A stretch of DNA of 64,000 nt from Candidatus Levybacteria bacterium RIFCSPHIGHO2_01_FULL_36_15b (GTDB lineage: Bacteria > Patescibacteria > Microgenomatia > Levybacterales > UBA12049). The stretch lies in contig MFNK01000012.1 in assembly GCA_001782045.1 (NCBI GenBank), positions 1 through 64,000 on the forward strand. The letters are read 5' to 3'. Below are positions 23,667-32,926 of this stretch, piece by piece (position 1 is the stretch's first letter; every line of letters begins with the position of its first letter). The translations under genes were made by a program, and so were the position numbers. The notes under the pieces were generated by a model. That model saw nothing but the letters and a program-made list of their open reading frames with translations. It searched no databases and was not told the DNA's origin.

Positions 23667-23735
23667 GCGTAACAATTAACGCATAATTCCCGAAGAAAGT
23701 CAACAATATCAACTAAAAGAAGACTTTAGCTAAAC

Positions 23736-23918
23736 CTAACCCCGTCTTTTGGGTAGTTTCCCATTATATAGTCTCTCGCCTCTTAATATGTCTCTTGGAG
23801 CATAAGACGACCTACTTACTCCTACTTCCGGCAAACGCGCGGCTGACGTATCAACTTTATGATTATCAATAAAATCTCTGGCGGCAGGACTGAATAATTC
23901 CGGTCTTTCTATAATAAC
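23736..23918 (-). CDS. possible 50-60 aa protein with no normal start codon
   Basis: Minus frame from 23918 reads VIIERPELFSPAARDFIDNH, then VDTSAARLPEVGVSRSSYAP and ends with KLPKRRG. The composition looks coding, and a TTGACA with an AT-rich -10 lies 50 nt upstream, but the frame starts after TGA with GTT ATT ATA and has no ATG or GTG. It may use ATT after GGGGTGA, need a frameshift from the short ATG/GTG frames there, or be a decayed gene. Confidence 0.4.
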   Translation of the reverse strand, partial: VIIERPELFSPAARDFIDNHKVDTSAARLPEVGVSRSSYAPRDILRGERLYNGKLPKRRG

Positions 23919-23974
23919 TCACCCCATTTCCCTGCTTATTGATATATTAATACCTATTTTTATCAAATGTCAAA

Positions 23975-24700
23975 TCAAAGAGTCTTTAAAAACCAGGAAA
24001 TAATTTTGTTTTGAGAATCTTTTTTTTGTTTTGGCTGAACACTTAATCTATGTTTTGCTCCTTTTATAACATATTTTTCTTTCTTAGCTACATTTTTTGC
24101 CATATCAAAATATAAATCATCCATACCTTCAGGTAACACATCATCGAATTCACAAACCTGAACCATTAATTTTCCACGATATTTTTTAATTTCTTTATAA
24201 GATTCACTTTCTTCAAATCCTAAATGATCTACCGCGTCTCTCTGTTTATTTAGCGAAGAGGACGAAAACGAAGCAGGAGCCTCAAGGACTATTGATTTGA
24301 CATTAAATTTATTAGCTAGCATTGATGCAATATAACCACCAAAGCTTCCTCCGACAAAACCTAATCTATTTTTATCTAATTCAAGCACTGTAAGAAAAAA
24401 CCCTACTGCTTCTATGCTATCTTCTATGCCCATTTCTACTGTTTGATCTTCAAATTTACCCTCGCTCGGACCTGCTCCTCTATAGTTAAAATGCAACGCT
24501 AATATCCCTTCTTCTGCCAGCATTTTTGCAGTTTCTAAATGTACAACACCTATTCCACCACTCCCATGAAAAAAAATTACTCCTGGAAATGGACCTTTTC
24601 CCTCTGGGACAAATAAAGATCCACGGAGTGTTTCTTGCCCTACTTTAAATTCAACCTGCCTGCCGGCAGGCAGGCTTTCTTTTTTTACTTTTATTTTCAT
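23975..24700 (-). CDS. alpha/beta hydrolase (dienelactone hydrolase-like)
   Basis: 241 aa. Oxyanion region FFHGSGGIG, nucleophile elbow GFVGGSFGGYIA with Ser in GGSFGG, acid in CEFDDVLPEG and His in KGAKHRLSV. Esterase/peptidase-type fold, substrate unknown. Residues 8-17 (ESLPAGRQVE) are encoded by an in-frame palindromic repeat (24655-24674). The start overlaps the stop of recF by 4 nt. Confidence 0.85.
   Translation of the reverse strand: MKIKVKKESLPAGRQVEFKVGQETLRGSLFVPEGKGPFPGVIFFHGSGGIGVVHLETAKMLAEEGILALHFNYRGAGPSEGKFEDQTVEMGIEDSIEAVGFFLTVLELDKNRLGFVGGSFGGYIASMLANKFNVKSIVLEAPASFSSSSLNKQRDAVDHLGFEESESYKEIKKYRGKLMVQVCEFDDVLPEGMDDLYFDMAKNVAKKEKYVIKGAKHRLSVQPKQKKDSQNKIISWFLKTL
24655..24674. 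repeat. CCTGCCTGC palindrome inside the hydrolase gene
   Basis: Perfect 20 bp palindrome CCTGCCTGCCGGCAGGCAGG, translated in frame at the N-terminus of the hydrolase. Confidence 0.75.
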
Positions 24701-25737
24701 AATTTTATCACTTTCATCTTTTTTAGATATTTTGCAGATACGAATTCCTTGTGGGTTGTGGAAATTATTGTTTGTTGTTTGCCAATCTGTTCTAAAATAA
24801 GTTTTATGTGACTGCTGTCGAGTTCGGAAAATATATCATCGAGTATTAAAAGTGGCTTTTTGCCTAAGACTTTTTCTACGTACTCAAGTTCCAGGCTTTT
24901 TAGCTGTAGAATTGCAAGCCTTTGCTGACCGCGGGAGCCGAAATATCTAACGTCATGCAAATCATGATTCTTCATAAGCAAAGAAAAATCATCTCGGTGA
25001 GGCCCAACCAAAGTTACACCCGCTGCAAGCTCTTCCCTTTCGTATTGCAAAAGCCGCAACTGTGATATTTCGCTTTTATCATAGCTAATTTCAAATTCAA
25101 AAATATCTTTGAGAGAGCTATTCACAAACTCTATGAACTCTTCACGTTTCTTAGTAATTATTTGCCCGTTTTCAATAACCTGATTATCCCAGTATTCAAA
25201 ATGCTTAGGATTTTTCGTGCCAGAATCGTGGGCATTCTCTAAAAGTGCATTTCGCTGTCTTAAAGCTTTAACAAAAGAAATATTTGCAATTCTGTAGTCT
25301 CTGTCTACTTGTTCTAAAACGTTGTTTAAAAATTCCCTTCTAAGTGTTGGCGAATCCACAATAATATCTAAGTCTTGAGGTGAAAACAAAACTGCGGGTA
25401 AATTTCCTTCAAAATCTACCCTTCGCTTGGCAACCCCATTTATTAAAAATTTCTTGTACTGTGATTTGTTTCCGCCTAAGTTCCCGTTCGTCAGTACTAC
25501 TTCAAGCTCCAAATCATCTACTTGGGCCTTAACTCTTCCAATTTCTTTTCCAAAATGAATCATTTGAGGATCAATACCCGCCCTGTTGCTTTTTCCTGTT
25601 GAAATTAAAAAGATTGCCTCGAGCAAATTGCTTTTCCCGGCGGTATTTGGCCCAACGATAAGAGTCGAATTTTCAGAAAATTCAAAGTCATCCTTTTTAT
25701 AACTTCGAAAATTTTGGAGAAAAATGCTTTTTAGCAT
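24697..25737 (-). CDS. recF: DNA replication and repair protein RecF
   Basis: 346 aa. Walker A GPNTAGKSNLLEAIF, signature FGSRGQQRLAILQLK, Walker B LLILDDIFSELD and the H-loop STTHKEF make an SMC-like ABC ATPase with a short coiled-coil arm. Loads RecA at gapped DNA with RecO/RecR. TAAAAT ends 6 nt before the ATG (leaderless). Confidence 0.95.
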   Translation of the reverse strand: MLKSIFLQNFRSYKKDDFEFSENSTLIVGPNTAGKSNLLEAIFLISTGKSNRAGIDPQMIHFGKEIGRVKAQVDDLELEVVLTNGNLGGNKSQYKKFLINGVAKRRVDFEGNLPAVLFSPQDLDIIVDSPTLRREFLNNVLEQVDRDYRIANISFVKALRQRNALLENAHDSGTKNPKHFEYWDNQVIENGQIITKKREEFIEFVNSSLKDIFEFEISYDKSEISQLRLLQYEREELAAGVTLVGPHRDDFSLLMKNHDLHDVRYFGSRGQQRLAILQLKSLELEYVEKVLGKKPLLILDDIFSELDSSHIKLILEQIGKQQTIISTTHKEFVSAKYLKKMKVIKL

Positions 25738-25760
25738 GCAGCTATTTTAGCACAAGATGA

Positions 25761-26717
25761 TTATTTAAAGGCTATTATTGTTCTAAATTGTATATCAGAC
25801 AAATTTTGCTCTCTACTATCTAGCCCTTGAGATTGTGCATCCTCAGCTCCTCTTATAATAACTTTTGCTTCTCTCCCAAACGATTTGTGGTGTGAGGTTG
25901 AAGTCCACTCAGGCCATATATTACGTTGTTCCAAGCGATTTAAATACAAATTAGTCTCCAATGCATTTGGGAGTCTTAATTCTGCTTGTCCTTCTTCAAG
26001 TCCTAATACTCCTTGAAGTATAAAATAAGTTCGGTCAGCTAGAATTTGTTGGACTTCATGATAAGTTGAGGCTCTTGAATTTATACCTAAATATGTATTA
26101 AGTGGTGGTGGAGTTTGATTCCCGTAATAAGCGCCGTTAGGATTATCAGAATTTAATTCTATGGCCACCCATTGTCCCGGCATTCGTGGAAGATCTATAC
26201 TTTTATTTTTTACATTTTCCCAAAATTTATTGTTTATATTCCTATAATTTGCCCTAACGCCAATTTGCTGCTCTGTTAAATCTTCGTAAGGTTTCCAATT
26301 TGGATAATTACTATTTAAATATTGGGGAATCGTTTGACCTTGAGCAAAAAGATCTATTACGCTTAAGTTTCCTTCTAGATCCGGCATATAAATTAGCTGC
26401 ATGTTTAAATTATCTAACTTATCTATTAAACTTTTTGTAATTATTTGGTTTCCTTTTTCATCAACCGGTAAGGGTTTTATATAAAGACCTGTCCCCAAAA
26501 TCTGTTTCCAAACCTTTTCTTCACGTTTAATTAAAGTTTTCCATAAATCGTCCTCTTTTTTTTCTGGAACTTGCCTTGTACGCTTTTTCTCTGTTTTTGG
26601 AACTTTTAGCAGCACTTTTGCAGCTTCTTCTTGCGGAGAAGTTCTAACATTGTACGGATCTAGATCCGCTACCTCGTCTGCTCTTGTAATACCTTCTTCT
26701 GATCTTAATTCTTCCAT
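25761..26717 (-). CDS. hypothetical protein with RADEVADLDPY tag (paralogue 1)
   Basis: 318 aa from MEELRSEEGITRADEVADLD; TATAAT ends 7 nt before this ATG. The N-terminal tag (RADEVADLDPYNVR, then EEAAKVLL) is shared with three neighbours. The body is homologous along its length to the next gene: WKQILG, IYMPDL, YPNWKP, IDLPRMPGQWVAIE, LRLPNALETNLYLNR and PEWTSTSHHKSFG all have counterparts there. No known domain. Likely soluble. Last gene in the direction of transcription of the MoxR/VWA locus. Confidence 0.78.
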   Translation of the reverse strand: MEELRSEEGITRADEVADLDPYNVRTSPQEEAAKVLLKVPKTEKKRTRQVPEKKEDDLWKTLIKREEKVWKQILGTGLYIKPLPVDEKGNQIITKSLIDKLDNLNMQLIYMPDLEGNLSVIDLFAQGQTIPQYLNSNYPNWKPYEDLTEQQIGVRANYRNINNKFWENVKNKSIDLPRMPGQWVAIELNSDNPNGAYYGNQTPPPLNTYLGINSRASTYHEVQQILADRTYFILQGVLGLEEGQAELRLPNALETNLYLNRLEQRNIWPEWTSTSHHKSFGREAKVIIRGAEDAQSQGLDSREQNLSDIQFRTIIAFK

Positions 26718-26736
26718 AGGCACAATTATACCAAAT

Positions 26737-27789
26737 TTAGCCTGATTGAGGCTTTCTAATGTCTGAAAACCTTCTATCCCGTTTTCTGTTTATTCTCATT
26801 TCTTTTATTTTTTCGTTTCCTAATATAATTGGGACTGCAAGCGCTGCAGGACCAGTCATAAGAGGAGAAAGCGGGGGAAGCGGTTTGGGTGGTTTTTCCT
26901 CTTTATCGAAGACAATCATTAATCGAAAACCCAAATCGTTTGTATCTTCGCTTACGTTTACAACTAATGCTTCATTTTCATCTGCTACCAAAACAAAGGG
27001 TGGTTTTTTATCTCCTATTCTTTGCTTATCCTTCCCAAAGTACGAACTGTCGGTCCATTCTAACTTGATGCCCTGATCCCAATTTTCTCTTTGGTTTAAA
27101 ACATTCCATTCGATAAAATCGGGGAGTCTAATATGGGCATCCTTGGCAATTCCAAGTTCGGCCAACTTTCCTTTTCCCTTAGATTCTAATTCTTGATATA
27201 TAAAATCCCATGAAACATCTCTCCTGGGTTTATATGGCGCAAAAAAATCTGCAAATGGCCTTACATCGTAAGGTTGGTCACCTTGTGGTACTTTTACATT
27301 TTCAACTGCTACCCACATACCGGGCAAAAATGGAAAATCGATATTTCTTGCTTTTACTTGCTCCCAATACCATTCTTCAGGTATATTTTTCCAATTGGGA
27401 TAAACCTCCAAACGGTCATTCATAAAACCCTCAGCGCCTAATCGCTTTAGCCAGTTTAATCCAGCGAGATTTAAATTCGGAATATATCTTAAATCGAATC
27501 CTGCCTTTTCCAATGTTTTAAATGTTTCTTCATCTATCTGATGCGGCAAATCTTTAATGTCAAAAGCAGCTCCGCCTAAGACTTTTTTCCATTCGTTTTT
27601 TTCTCTTTTTATAATTTCTTGAGGGTTAAATTCGGGCTCTGGTTGCGGCTCTGGTTGCGGCTCTGGTCCAAGTAATTCTTTAGCTGCTTTTTCGTTTCCT
27701 TTTTCCCTAACTTTATATGGATCAAGTTCTGCGACTACGTCTGCTCTTGTGATACCTTGCTCTAGTTCACTTGATTTTAGTTCGCTCAT
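26737..27789 (-). CDS. hypothetical protein with RADVVAELDPY tag (paralogue 2)
   Basis: 350 aa. Tag ITRADVVAELDPYKVR with EKAAKELL, a Pro/Glu repeat linker (PEPQPEPQPEPEF), then a body homologous to the gene at 25761-26717 (WKKVLG, RYIPNL, YPNWKN, IDFPFLPGMWVAVE, IRLPDFIEWNVLNQR, LEWTDSSYFG). A hydrophobic stretch (GPAALAVPIILG) and a basic tail lie at the C-terminus. ATGA overlap with the MoxR ATPase gene ties it to that operon. Function unknown. Confidence 0.78.
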   Translation of the reverse strand: MSELKSSELEQGITRADVVAELDPYKVREKGNEKAAKELLGPEPQPEPQPEPEFNPQEIIKREKNEWKKVLGGAAFDIKDLPHQIDEETFKTLEKAGFDLRYIPNLNLAGLNWLKRLGAEGFMNDRLEVYPNWKNIPEEWYWEQVKARNIDFPFLPGMWVAVENVKVPQGDQPYDVRPFADFFAPYKPRRDVSWDFIYQELESKGKGKLAELGIAKDAHIRLPDFIEWNVLNQRENWDQGIKLEWTDSSYFGKDKQRIGDKKPPFVLVADENEALVVNVSEDTNDLGFRLMIVFDKEEKPPKPLPPLSPLMTGPAALAVPIILGNEKIKEMRINRKRDRRFSDIRKPQSG

Positions 27790-29633
27790 GAACTTCCACC
27801 GTTCCAGGAATTAAGAGTAGTTTGATTAAGATCTGAAACATTAAACTCTTCAGCTTTTCGCCCCTTTAAAAACCCTTTGAGGGCAAAAATTTCAACCAAG
27901 TAATATCTATCTTCTTCTGGATATGCCCTATTGTTTATAAACTCCATTGCTTTATCTCCAACATATTCTCTAAAACCCACGCCTTTTGCTTTTGCCGCCT
28001 GCCATCCAGCAAGCATTTCAAGCATTCTCCCAGGATCAAGTATTGCTTTTTTTAAGGAAGCCGTCTCGCCTCTAGTTGCTCCTGCACGAGCTTTAAGAAT
28101 TTGCTCAGAAGTCCCTGCTCCGCTTACCACAACTTTTTTCCCTTGATATGCTCTTTGTATCCAATCTGCAGCATCGCACAAATTCTTAAGAACCGTTCCT
28201 GATTCTTCTCTTGTTAAAGGAATATTACCTCTCCTATCCATAAGTTGCGCCAGAGAAAGGTCATATACTTCGTGGGGAGGAATGTAGTCAACATCGATAG
28301 GGGCATCAAAAACACGCACTATCGCAGGATCCAAGTCTGTAGCAGTTGTATATTTACTGCTTTTAATGTTTGCGGTTGCCGAAACTGCATAATCCGGTCC
28401 TGCATTTATTTCTCCGCCCGAATCAGTTTGTATTTTAATTCCCTTTTCTCCCGGCCTAACATTAAGAAGCGTTTTAATTCCCATTACAGCCTGGTTTGGA
28501 GCTCTGTCTATTTCGTCAAAAAGGAAAGGAAGGCCCTTTCCATCTCTACCATTCATTGCCCTAATCATAGGAGCTGGCCTAAATTCGTCTCCTACCTGTA
28601 CTTTAAATCCGGTTTTACCTAAAAGCTCGTAGATACTTAAGTCCTGATGTCCCGTAACATATTCTGGAGTAACGCCAAATAACGCACGAGAAGCATGTTT
28701 TAATAGCTCGGTTTTGCCGGTTCCTGTCTCTCCCGTTGCCAAAACTCTTCTTCCTTCTGCCCAAGCTTGCTGAATTTGTCTTAAATATCTTTTTCTTGAA
28801 GGTGTTTCTGCAAAATGATCACGATGCAGCTGTCTTTTATATTCCATTAACTCCATCGTTCTGGCTTTTCTGAAAACTTCTGCGTCTGAAAGTAAAACTT
28901 TTTTTCTTTCATCCACGTCTTTAACTAATTCTTCATTTTCTTGGATAAATTTATTTTCCGCAGATGTTAAACCTCTTCCTGAAATTTGAGCTTCCCTTGC
29001 AAGTTTAGTTCGAATAAGATCTATTTGATCTACAAATTTGTCTAGTTTTCTTACTTCCCTTGCATCTTTCCTTACCCTTGTTTCGTGTCCAAGTTCCAAT
29101 AGTACCGCGTCATAAAGCCCGGGAGTTTTAAAAAGCTCTCCAATTCTGTTATCAATTTCGACAAGTCTTTTTTGTCTTTCTGCATTCACTTGGGCAAAAG
29201 AGGTATTTTCTCCGTCTGAAACAAGAAGGGAATCAATTCTTCCCTGTTTTATCAATTCTTTTTTACTATCTAGTGAAGCCTCCTGTTGTCCTTCTTTACT
29301 CCCTTCCGCCAACTCTTTTTTTACCTTTGCAGCTAAATCTTCTCTTCTTACTTTTCTCTCATTTAGTGAAGAACTATTAGGCGTAAGCGGAGTGCCCATT
29401 TCCCGCACCAACTTCCTTACAACGTCTGCTTTTAGCTCCTCTTTTTCTGCAAACAAATCGTAAGCTTCCTGTTTTAGATCTGTTATGTCTGTGGGCGCAA
29501 CTTTTTCTTTTACCTTGGAAATAATATTTTTTTCCGGAGCAGATTCTCCAACGCCTTTAATTCTAAGCCACCTTTTAGCAGCTTCGGCTGAGTGATCTCC
29601 CTGGCTTACTTGTTCTTCTTGTTGATCTGGCAT
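27786..29633 (-). CDS. MoxR-type AAA+ ATPase
   Basis: 615 aa. A long coiled-coil, charged N-terminal 260 residues precede an AAA+ core with Walker A LATGETGTGKTELLKHASRA, Walker B PFLFDEIDRAP, the NxxR-type segment VMGIKTLLNVRPGEKG, and sensor-1 VSATANIKS. The MoxR clade usually works with a VWA-domain protein as chaperone or metal-insertion machine; the VWA gene sits directly upstream (TAATG overlap, AGGAGG site). Operon with the tagged proteins. Confidence 0.9.
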   Translation of the reverse strand: MPDQQEEQVSQGDHSAEAAKRWLRIKGVGESAPEKNIISKVKEKVAPTDITDLKQEAYDLFAEKEELKADVVRKLVREMGTPLTPNSSSLNERKVRREDLAAKVKKELAEGSKEGQQEASLDSKKELIKQGRIDSLLVSDGENTSFAQVNAERQKRLVEIDNRIGELFKTPGLYDAVLLELGHETRVRKDAREVRKLDKFVDQIDLIRTKLAREAQISGRGLTSAENKFIQENEELVKDVDERKKVLLSDAEVFRKARTMELMEYKRQLHRDHFAETPSRKRYLRQIQQAWAEGRRVLATGETGTGKTELLKHASRALFGVTPEYVTGHQDLSIYELLGKTGFKVQVGDEFRPAPMIRAMNGRDGKGLPFLFDEIDRAPNQAVMGIKTLLNVRPGEKGIKIQTDSGGEINAGPDYAVSATANIKSSKYTTATDLDPAIVRVFDAPIDVDYIPPHEVYDLSLAQLMDRRGNIPLTREESGTVLKNLCDAADWIQRAYQGKKVVVSGAGTSEQILKARAGATRGETASLKKAILDPGRMLEMLAGWQAAKAKGVGFREYVGDKAMEFINNRAYPEEDRYYLVEIFALKGFLKGRKAEEFNVSDLNQTTLNSWNGGSS

Positions 29634-31684
29634 TATTCCTCCTTTACTCTTAGCATATCATATAGATTTCCAACAGATAAATCGGACAAAAACTCCTCTA
29701 ATAAATTCTCTACCGTCTGTGGCAGGTCTGATACTTTATAAGCTACTTTTCCGTCCGGGGCATAGGTTCGAACTACTGCGGCTCCTTCTTGAGAAACTCC
29801 GACTCCCACAACTTTTACTCCTTTTCCCCTCAAGCTTTGTAGTCTTTCTGCAACTATGCTTGCATCGTTGCTTTCCCCGTCCGACATTATTATTACAATT
29901 TCTCTTTTTCTTCCCGACTTTAACTCCTCTGCATATTTTTTGTCTTGCATCATTCTTTTATCCATTTCTGTTTCTATTTCTTCTAATGCGTCGTAATCGT
30001 TTGTACCTCCGCTGATATTAAGCAATCCTCTAAAATACTCTATTCTTTGTACCTCTGTTAATTCTTTGGATAAAGGCTTATAAACTTTCGTTTGTGTATT
30101 CGTCGGAGCACCAAAACTTCGAAGTTCTGTTCGTATATCCAAATTTTCAATTAATTCCTGGCTTACGCTGTCTGAAAAATCTGAAAATTCTTTTAAGGCC
30201 TCCATCATAAGTATTGCTGTCCTTCTCTGAAATATGTGCTTATCGTAATCTCGCATACTTCCGCTTTGATCGGCAACTAAATGAATGGAAAAACTGGCTG
30301 GAATATTATCCGGCATCGTGTATCCTTCGAAATCTTTCATAGTTTTTGGATTTATTGCACCATGTCTAGTTTCTAAATAAGTTTGCGTAACTAGACCCGG
30401 GTCTACCATTACGCCTTCCTCTTTCAACGATCCAAGTCTTCTTTTAGGAATAGTTCGCTCCTGAATTATTCTTCTAAAAACTTTTCTTAAAGGTTCTATA
30501 TAAGGCTCGATTTTTTGGTATTCACTGTAATACTCTGCTGCTTCTTCTTTGGTTATTCCATGTTCCTCTTCATATGCTCTATTTTCTCGTCTGGCTGGAT
30601 CGGCATTTTTAATCGTTTCCCTTATTATTTGATCTAAATCTTTTTCCTTACCTTGTATTCCTCTGTTATCTTTTTTTTCATCTTCATCCTCAAAAGAGTC
30701 TGCCGGCGGCTGTTTTCCGCCTTGATTCTGATCGGAGCCACCTTTTTGCTTTTTGCTTTGATTTGATTGTTTTTCTTTGTCTTTTTTATCTTTCCCCTTG
30801 TCTTCTTTAGTATCGGGATGAGCTTCTTCCCGTTTTGCATATTCCTCTTCAAAAGGATCGCTAGATGGCTGACTTTGTCCTTCACCTTGTTGAGGCTCAC
30901 CTTCTCCTTGACCCTGGTTATTTTTATCTTTATTTTTTTCCTCCTCTTTCTTTTTCTTTTCGTAATCCTCTTTGTCTTTCTGCCAAAGTTTATCAATTAT
31001 CGGCTCTATATATTTTTCGGACAGTCTTAAGGCTAAATATGGATCCTGATCTGGATCTGTAGCAAGCTCTATAACATCTTTCCCCTTAATATTTCTAAGT
31101 TTCTTTATTTCCTCTTCTATTTCGGGGGAAATTTTTACTTCCTCTCCCGGTACCATGGCGCGTCTTATAATTGCGTCCATAAACTGCAAATGCTTATATT
31201 GCTTAGTCATGTCTGTAACGGGAAAAAGTTTTTCTTTGTAAAGAGTTTGTGTTTGCGTAGCAAGGGATGGAGCAATTTTTAAAATAGAGCGGTTTCCTTT
31301 AATATCCTGTCTTATATTTTCCCATAGATGAATTCTCTTTTTTTTCTCGCTTCTTTGTTTTAATCTTTTATTAGCCTTATCTCCTTCAGGTGTAGACAAA
31401 AGCTGTGCAGTTTCTACCAAATGGGCTCTTATTTCGTGAAAAGATGCAAACAATGCTTGAGATCTTGTGTGTCCTTTATCTTCAAAAAACTTAGGGTCGT
31501 AAGTTGCTTCTCCTGTTTCTGGATCTATCGCCCACTGATTTCCCCTTCTAAATTTAAAGACCCCACCGCCCGCAATATCGCCTAAAATTCTTTCCTCTCT
31601 TGCAAAAAAAGAGGCTTCTGCCTCTCTCTTTTCTAAAACATCTTGTGGTGGTGCTTCTGTTTCCATATCACCAGTCATTTTCAT
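29633..31684 (-). CDS. VWA-domain protein partner of MoxR
   Basis: 683 aa. An N-terminal domain carries ALFASFHEIRAHLVETAQ (HEIRAH, perhaps a degenerate metal site). Then helices, a ~130-residue disordered Lys/Glu/Gln-rich linker, and a C-terminal VWA domain with complete MIDAS: ADQSGSM (DxSxS), SGGTND and MSDGESND. Such proteins act with MoxR ATPases (CoxE, ViaA, CobT types). The start could also be at METEAPPQ (31666), 1 nt after the preceding stop. Confidence 0.9.
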   Translation of the reverse strand: MKMTGDMETEAPPQDVLEKREAEASFFAREERILGDIAGGGVFKFRRGNQWAIDPETGEATYDPKFFEDKGHTRSQALFASFHEIRAHLVETAQLLSTPEGDKANKRLKQRSEKKKRIHLWENIRQDIKGNRSILKIAPSLATQTQTLYKEKLFPVTDMTKQYKHLQFMDAIIRRAMVPGEEVKISPEIEEEIKKLRNIKGKDVIELATDPDQDPYLALRLSEKYIEPIIDKLWQKDKEDYEKKKKEEEKNKDKNNQGQGEGEPQQGEGQSQPSSDPFEEEYAKREEAHPDTKEDKGKDKKDKEKQSNQSKKQKGGSDQNQGGKQPPADSFEDEDEKKDNRGIQGKEKDLDQIIRETIKNADPARRENRAYEEEHGITKEEAAEYYSEYQKIEPYIEPLRKVFRRIIQERTIPKRRLGSLKEEGVMVDPGLVTQTYLETRHGAINPKTMKDFEGYTMPDNIPASFSIHLVADQSGSMRDYDKHIFQRRTAILMMEALKEFSDFSDSVSQELIENLDIRTELRSFGAPTNTQTKVYKPLSKELTEVQRIEYFRGLLNISGGTNDYDALEEIETEMDKRMMQDKKYAEELKSGRKREIVIIMSDGESNDASIVAERLQSLRGKGVKVVGVGVSQEGAAVVRTYAPDGKVAYKVSDLPQTVENLLEEFLSDLSVGNLYDMLRVKEE

Positions 31685-32036
31685 TATTTTTTATAGAATT
31701 TATCTTCTTTTCGTTAATGTAGTTGCTTTTAAACTCCTTACTTATATGCTCGTAATTTTTATCAATATGACTCTTCTTAAAAGATTCCATAATTTGTTTT
31801 TGGTCTTCTTCTATTTTATTTTTAAAAAAACTTGCATCAAAAGGTTTTGGGATCGGTGCATCCCAAGTACCGGGCGGTAATGTATCTTCAGAACCATCTG
31901 CTGGAGCCGCAGCAGGTTCTTCGTCTCCATCCAGTAATTCTTCAGCCTGCTGCTGCACAGGAGGCTTTCTTACACCATAAGGGTCTAAGTCTGCAACTTC
32001 GTCTGCCCTCATTACTTCATCGCGTTCATCAGCCAT
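31668..32036 (-). CDS. hypothetical acidic protein with RADEVADLDPY tag
   Basis: 122 aa. Tag MRADEVADLDPYGVR followed by QQQAEELLDG, an Ala/Pro/Asp linker, then a helical Lys/Asn-rich C-terminus. First gene of the MoxR/VWA operon; TTGTAG-17-TATAAT ends 6 nt before the ATG. Its 3' end overlaps the VWA gene. Apart from the tag nothing is recognised. Confidence 0.75.
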   Translation of the reverse strand: MADERDEVMRADEVADLDPYGVRKPPVQQQAEELLDGDEEPAAAPADGSEDTLPPGTWDAPIPKPFDASFFKNKIEEDQKQIMESFKKSHIDKNYEHISKEFKSNYINEKKINSIKNNENDW

Positions 32037-32114
32037 AAATGTATTATACTATCAGATAAACTTATCTACAAACTCGTTTGACTTTAATTCACCCCTTTGA
32101 TATATTCCCTGTCT

Positions 32115-32501
32115 ATGGGAAATGAGATACAAAATTATAGATTAAGAGCGGATGAGGTTGCTGATTTAGACCCGTATGAAAGAAGAAGCAAGAAAAAGAC
32201 AGAAATAATAGAAGCTCCGGTAGAAGTAAAAGCTATACCAGAAAGTTCTGAATTTAAAGAAAACTATATAATTCCGCCTGATTCCAAGAGCGCAGAGAAT
32301 TCCCATTCAAAAATAATAAAAGGCTTAAGGTTTTTAGAATATTCAAGCGCAGCGGCTTTAATTTTAGACTTACAATTGTTTGCTTTGACACGCGGAGAAA
32401 CACCATTTAGATCCGAACAAGCACTTGGAGGCTTATTATGTTTGGCAATTTTTATATTAACCAAAGCAGGAGCCGATAAATACGAAGACGATCTCAATTG
32501 A
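32115..32501 (+). CDS. membrane protein with RADEVADLDPY tag
   Basis: 128 aa from MGNEIQNYRL. Tag LRADEVADLDPYERR near the N-terminus, then a charged linker and two hydrophobic segments (SSAAALILDLQLFALT, GGLLCLAIFILTKAG). Divergent from the MoxR operon with its own promoter: TTGACT-17-TATATT ends 8 nt before the ATG. It is the only membrane protein carrying the tag. Confidence 0.75.
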   Translation: MGNEIQNYRLRADEVADLDPYERRSKKKTEIIEAPVEVKAIPESSEFKENYIIPPDSKSAENSHSKIIKGLRFLEYSSAAALILDLQLFALTRGETPFRSEQALGGLLCLAIFILTKAGADKYEDDLN

Positions 32502-32533
32502 CTTTTAATTTAACTTATAGTAATATACTCGGC

Positions 32534-32926
32534 ATGGAAAGTGAATATCGTTATAGACAAGATACAGAAGCTTTGTTCGATGATGATGAGGTTTATATTG
32601 ATGACCTTGAAGCATCATTAAAACTTTATCCTGAAACTGAAAGACAATACAAACGTGCCCAAAATATTCGTAGGGCTCTTTTTGGTGTTTCTTTACTTAC
32701 TTTATTCGGAGGTTTGTATGAAGCCCTTATTGCGCAAGCAAACAAAAATAACGGGCTAGATTATCTCGGGCACGAACAAAACAGTTGGCTTGCGGTAATT
32801 ACTGCAGGAGTCCTAATTGCATCTGGGTTAATCATAGATAATATAGCTGTAAATCGCATAAGAACTGAGCAATTTGAATTCAAATTAAATGGCTCAAAGG
32901 GAAAGTTTACTAAATTAGTTAAATAA
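32534..32926 (+). CDS. two-helix membrane protein
   Basis: 130 aa from MESEYRYRQDTEA; TTGACT-17-TAATAT ends 7 nt before the ATG. An acidic N-terminus (ALFDDDEVYIDDLEAS) is followed by a basic helix and two membrane helices (RALFGVSLLTLFGGLYEALI, AVITAGVLIASGLIIDNIAV). The layout is like the preceding gene, but the tag itself is not recognisable. Probably works in the membrane alongside it. Confidence 0.7.
   Translation: MESEYRYRQDTEALFDDDEVYIDDLEASLKLYPETERQYKRAQNIRRALFGVSLLTLFGGLYEALIAQANKNNGLDYLGHEQNSWLAVITAGVLIASGLIIDNIAVNRIRTEQFEFKLNGSKGKFTKLVK

Noticed and set aside
28245..30996. Open frames of 90-125 codons opposite the MoxR and VWA genes
   Set aside because: They lie antisense to clear long genes with AAA+ and VWA motifs and have low-complexity or Leu/Phe-rich translations.
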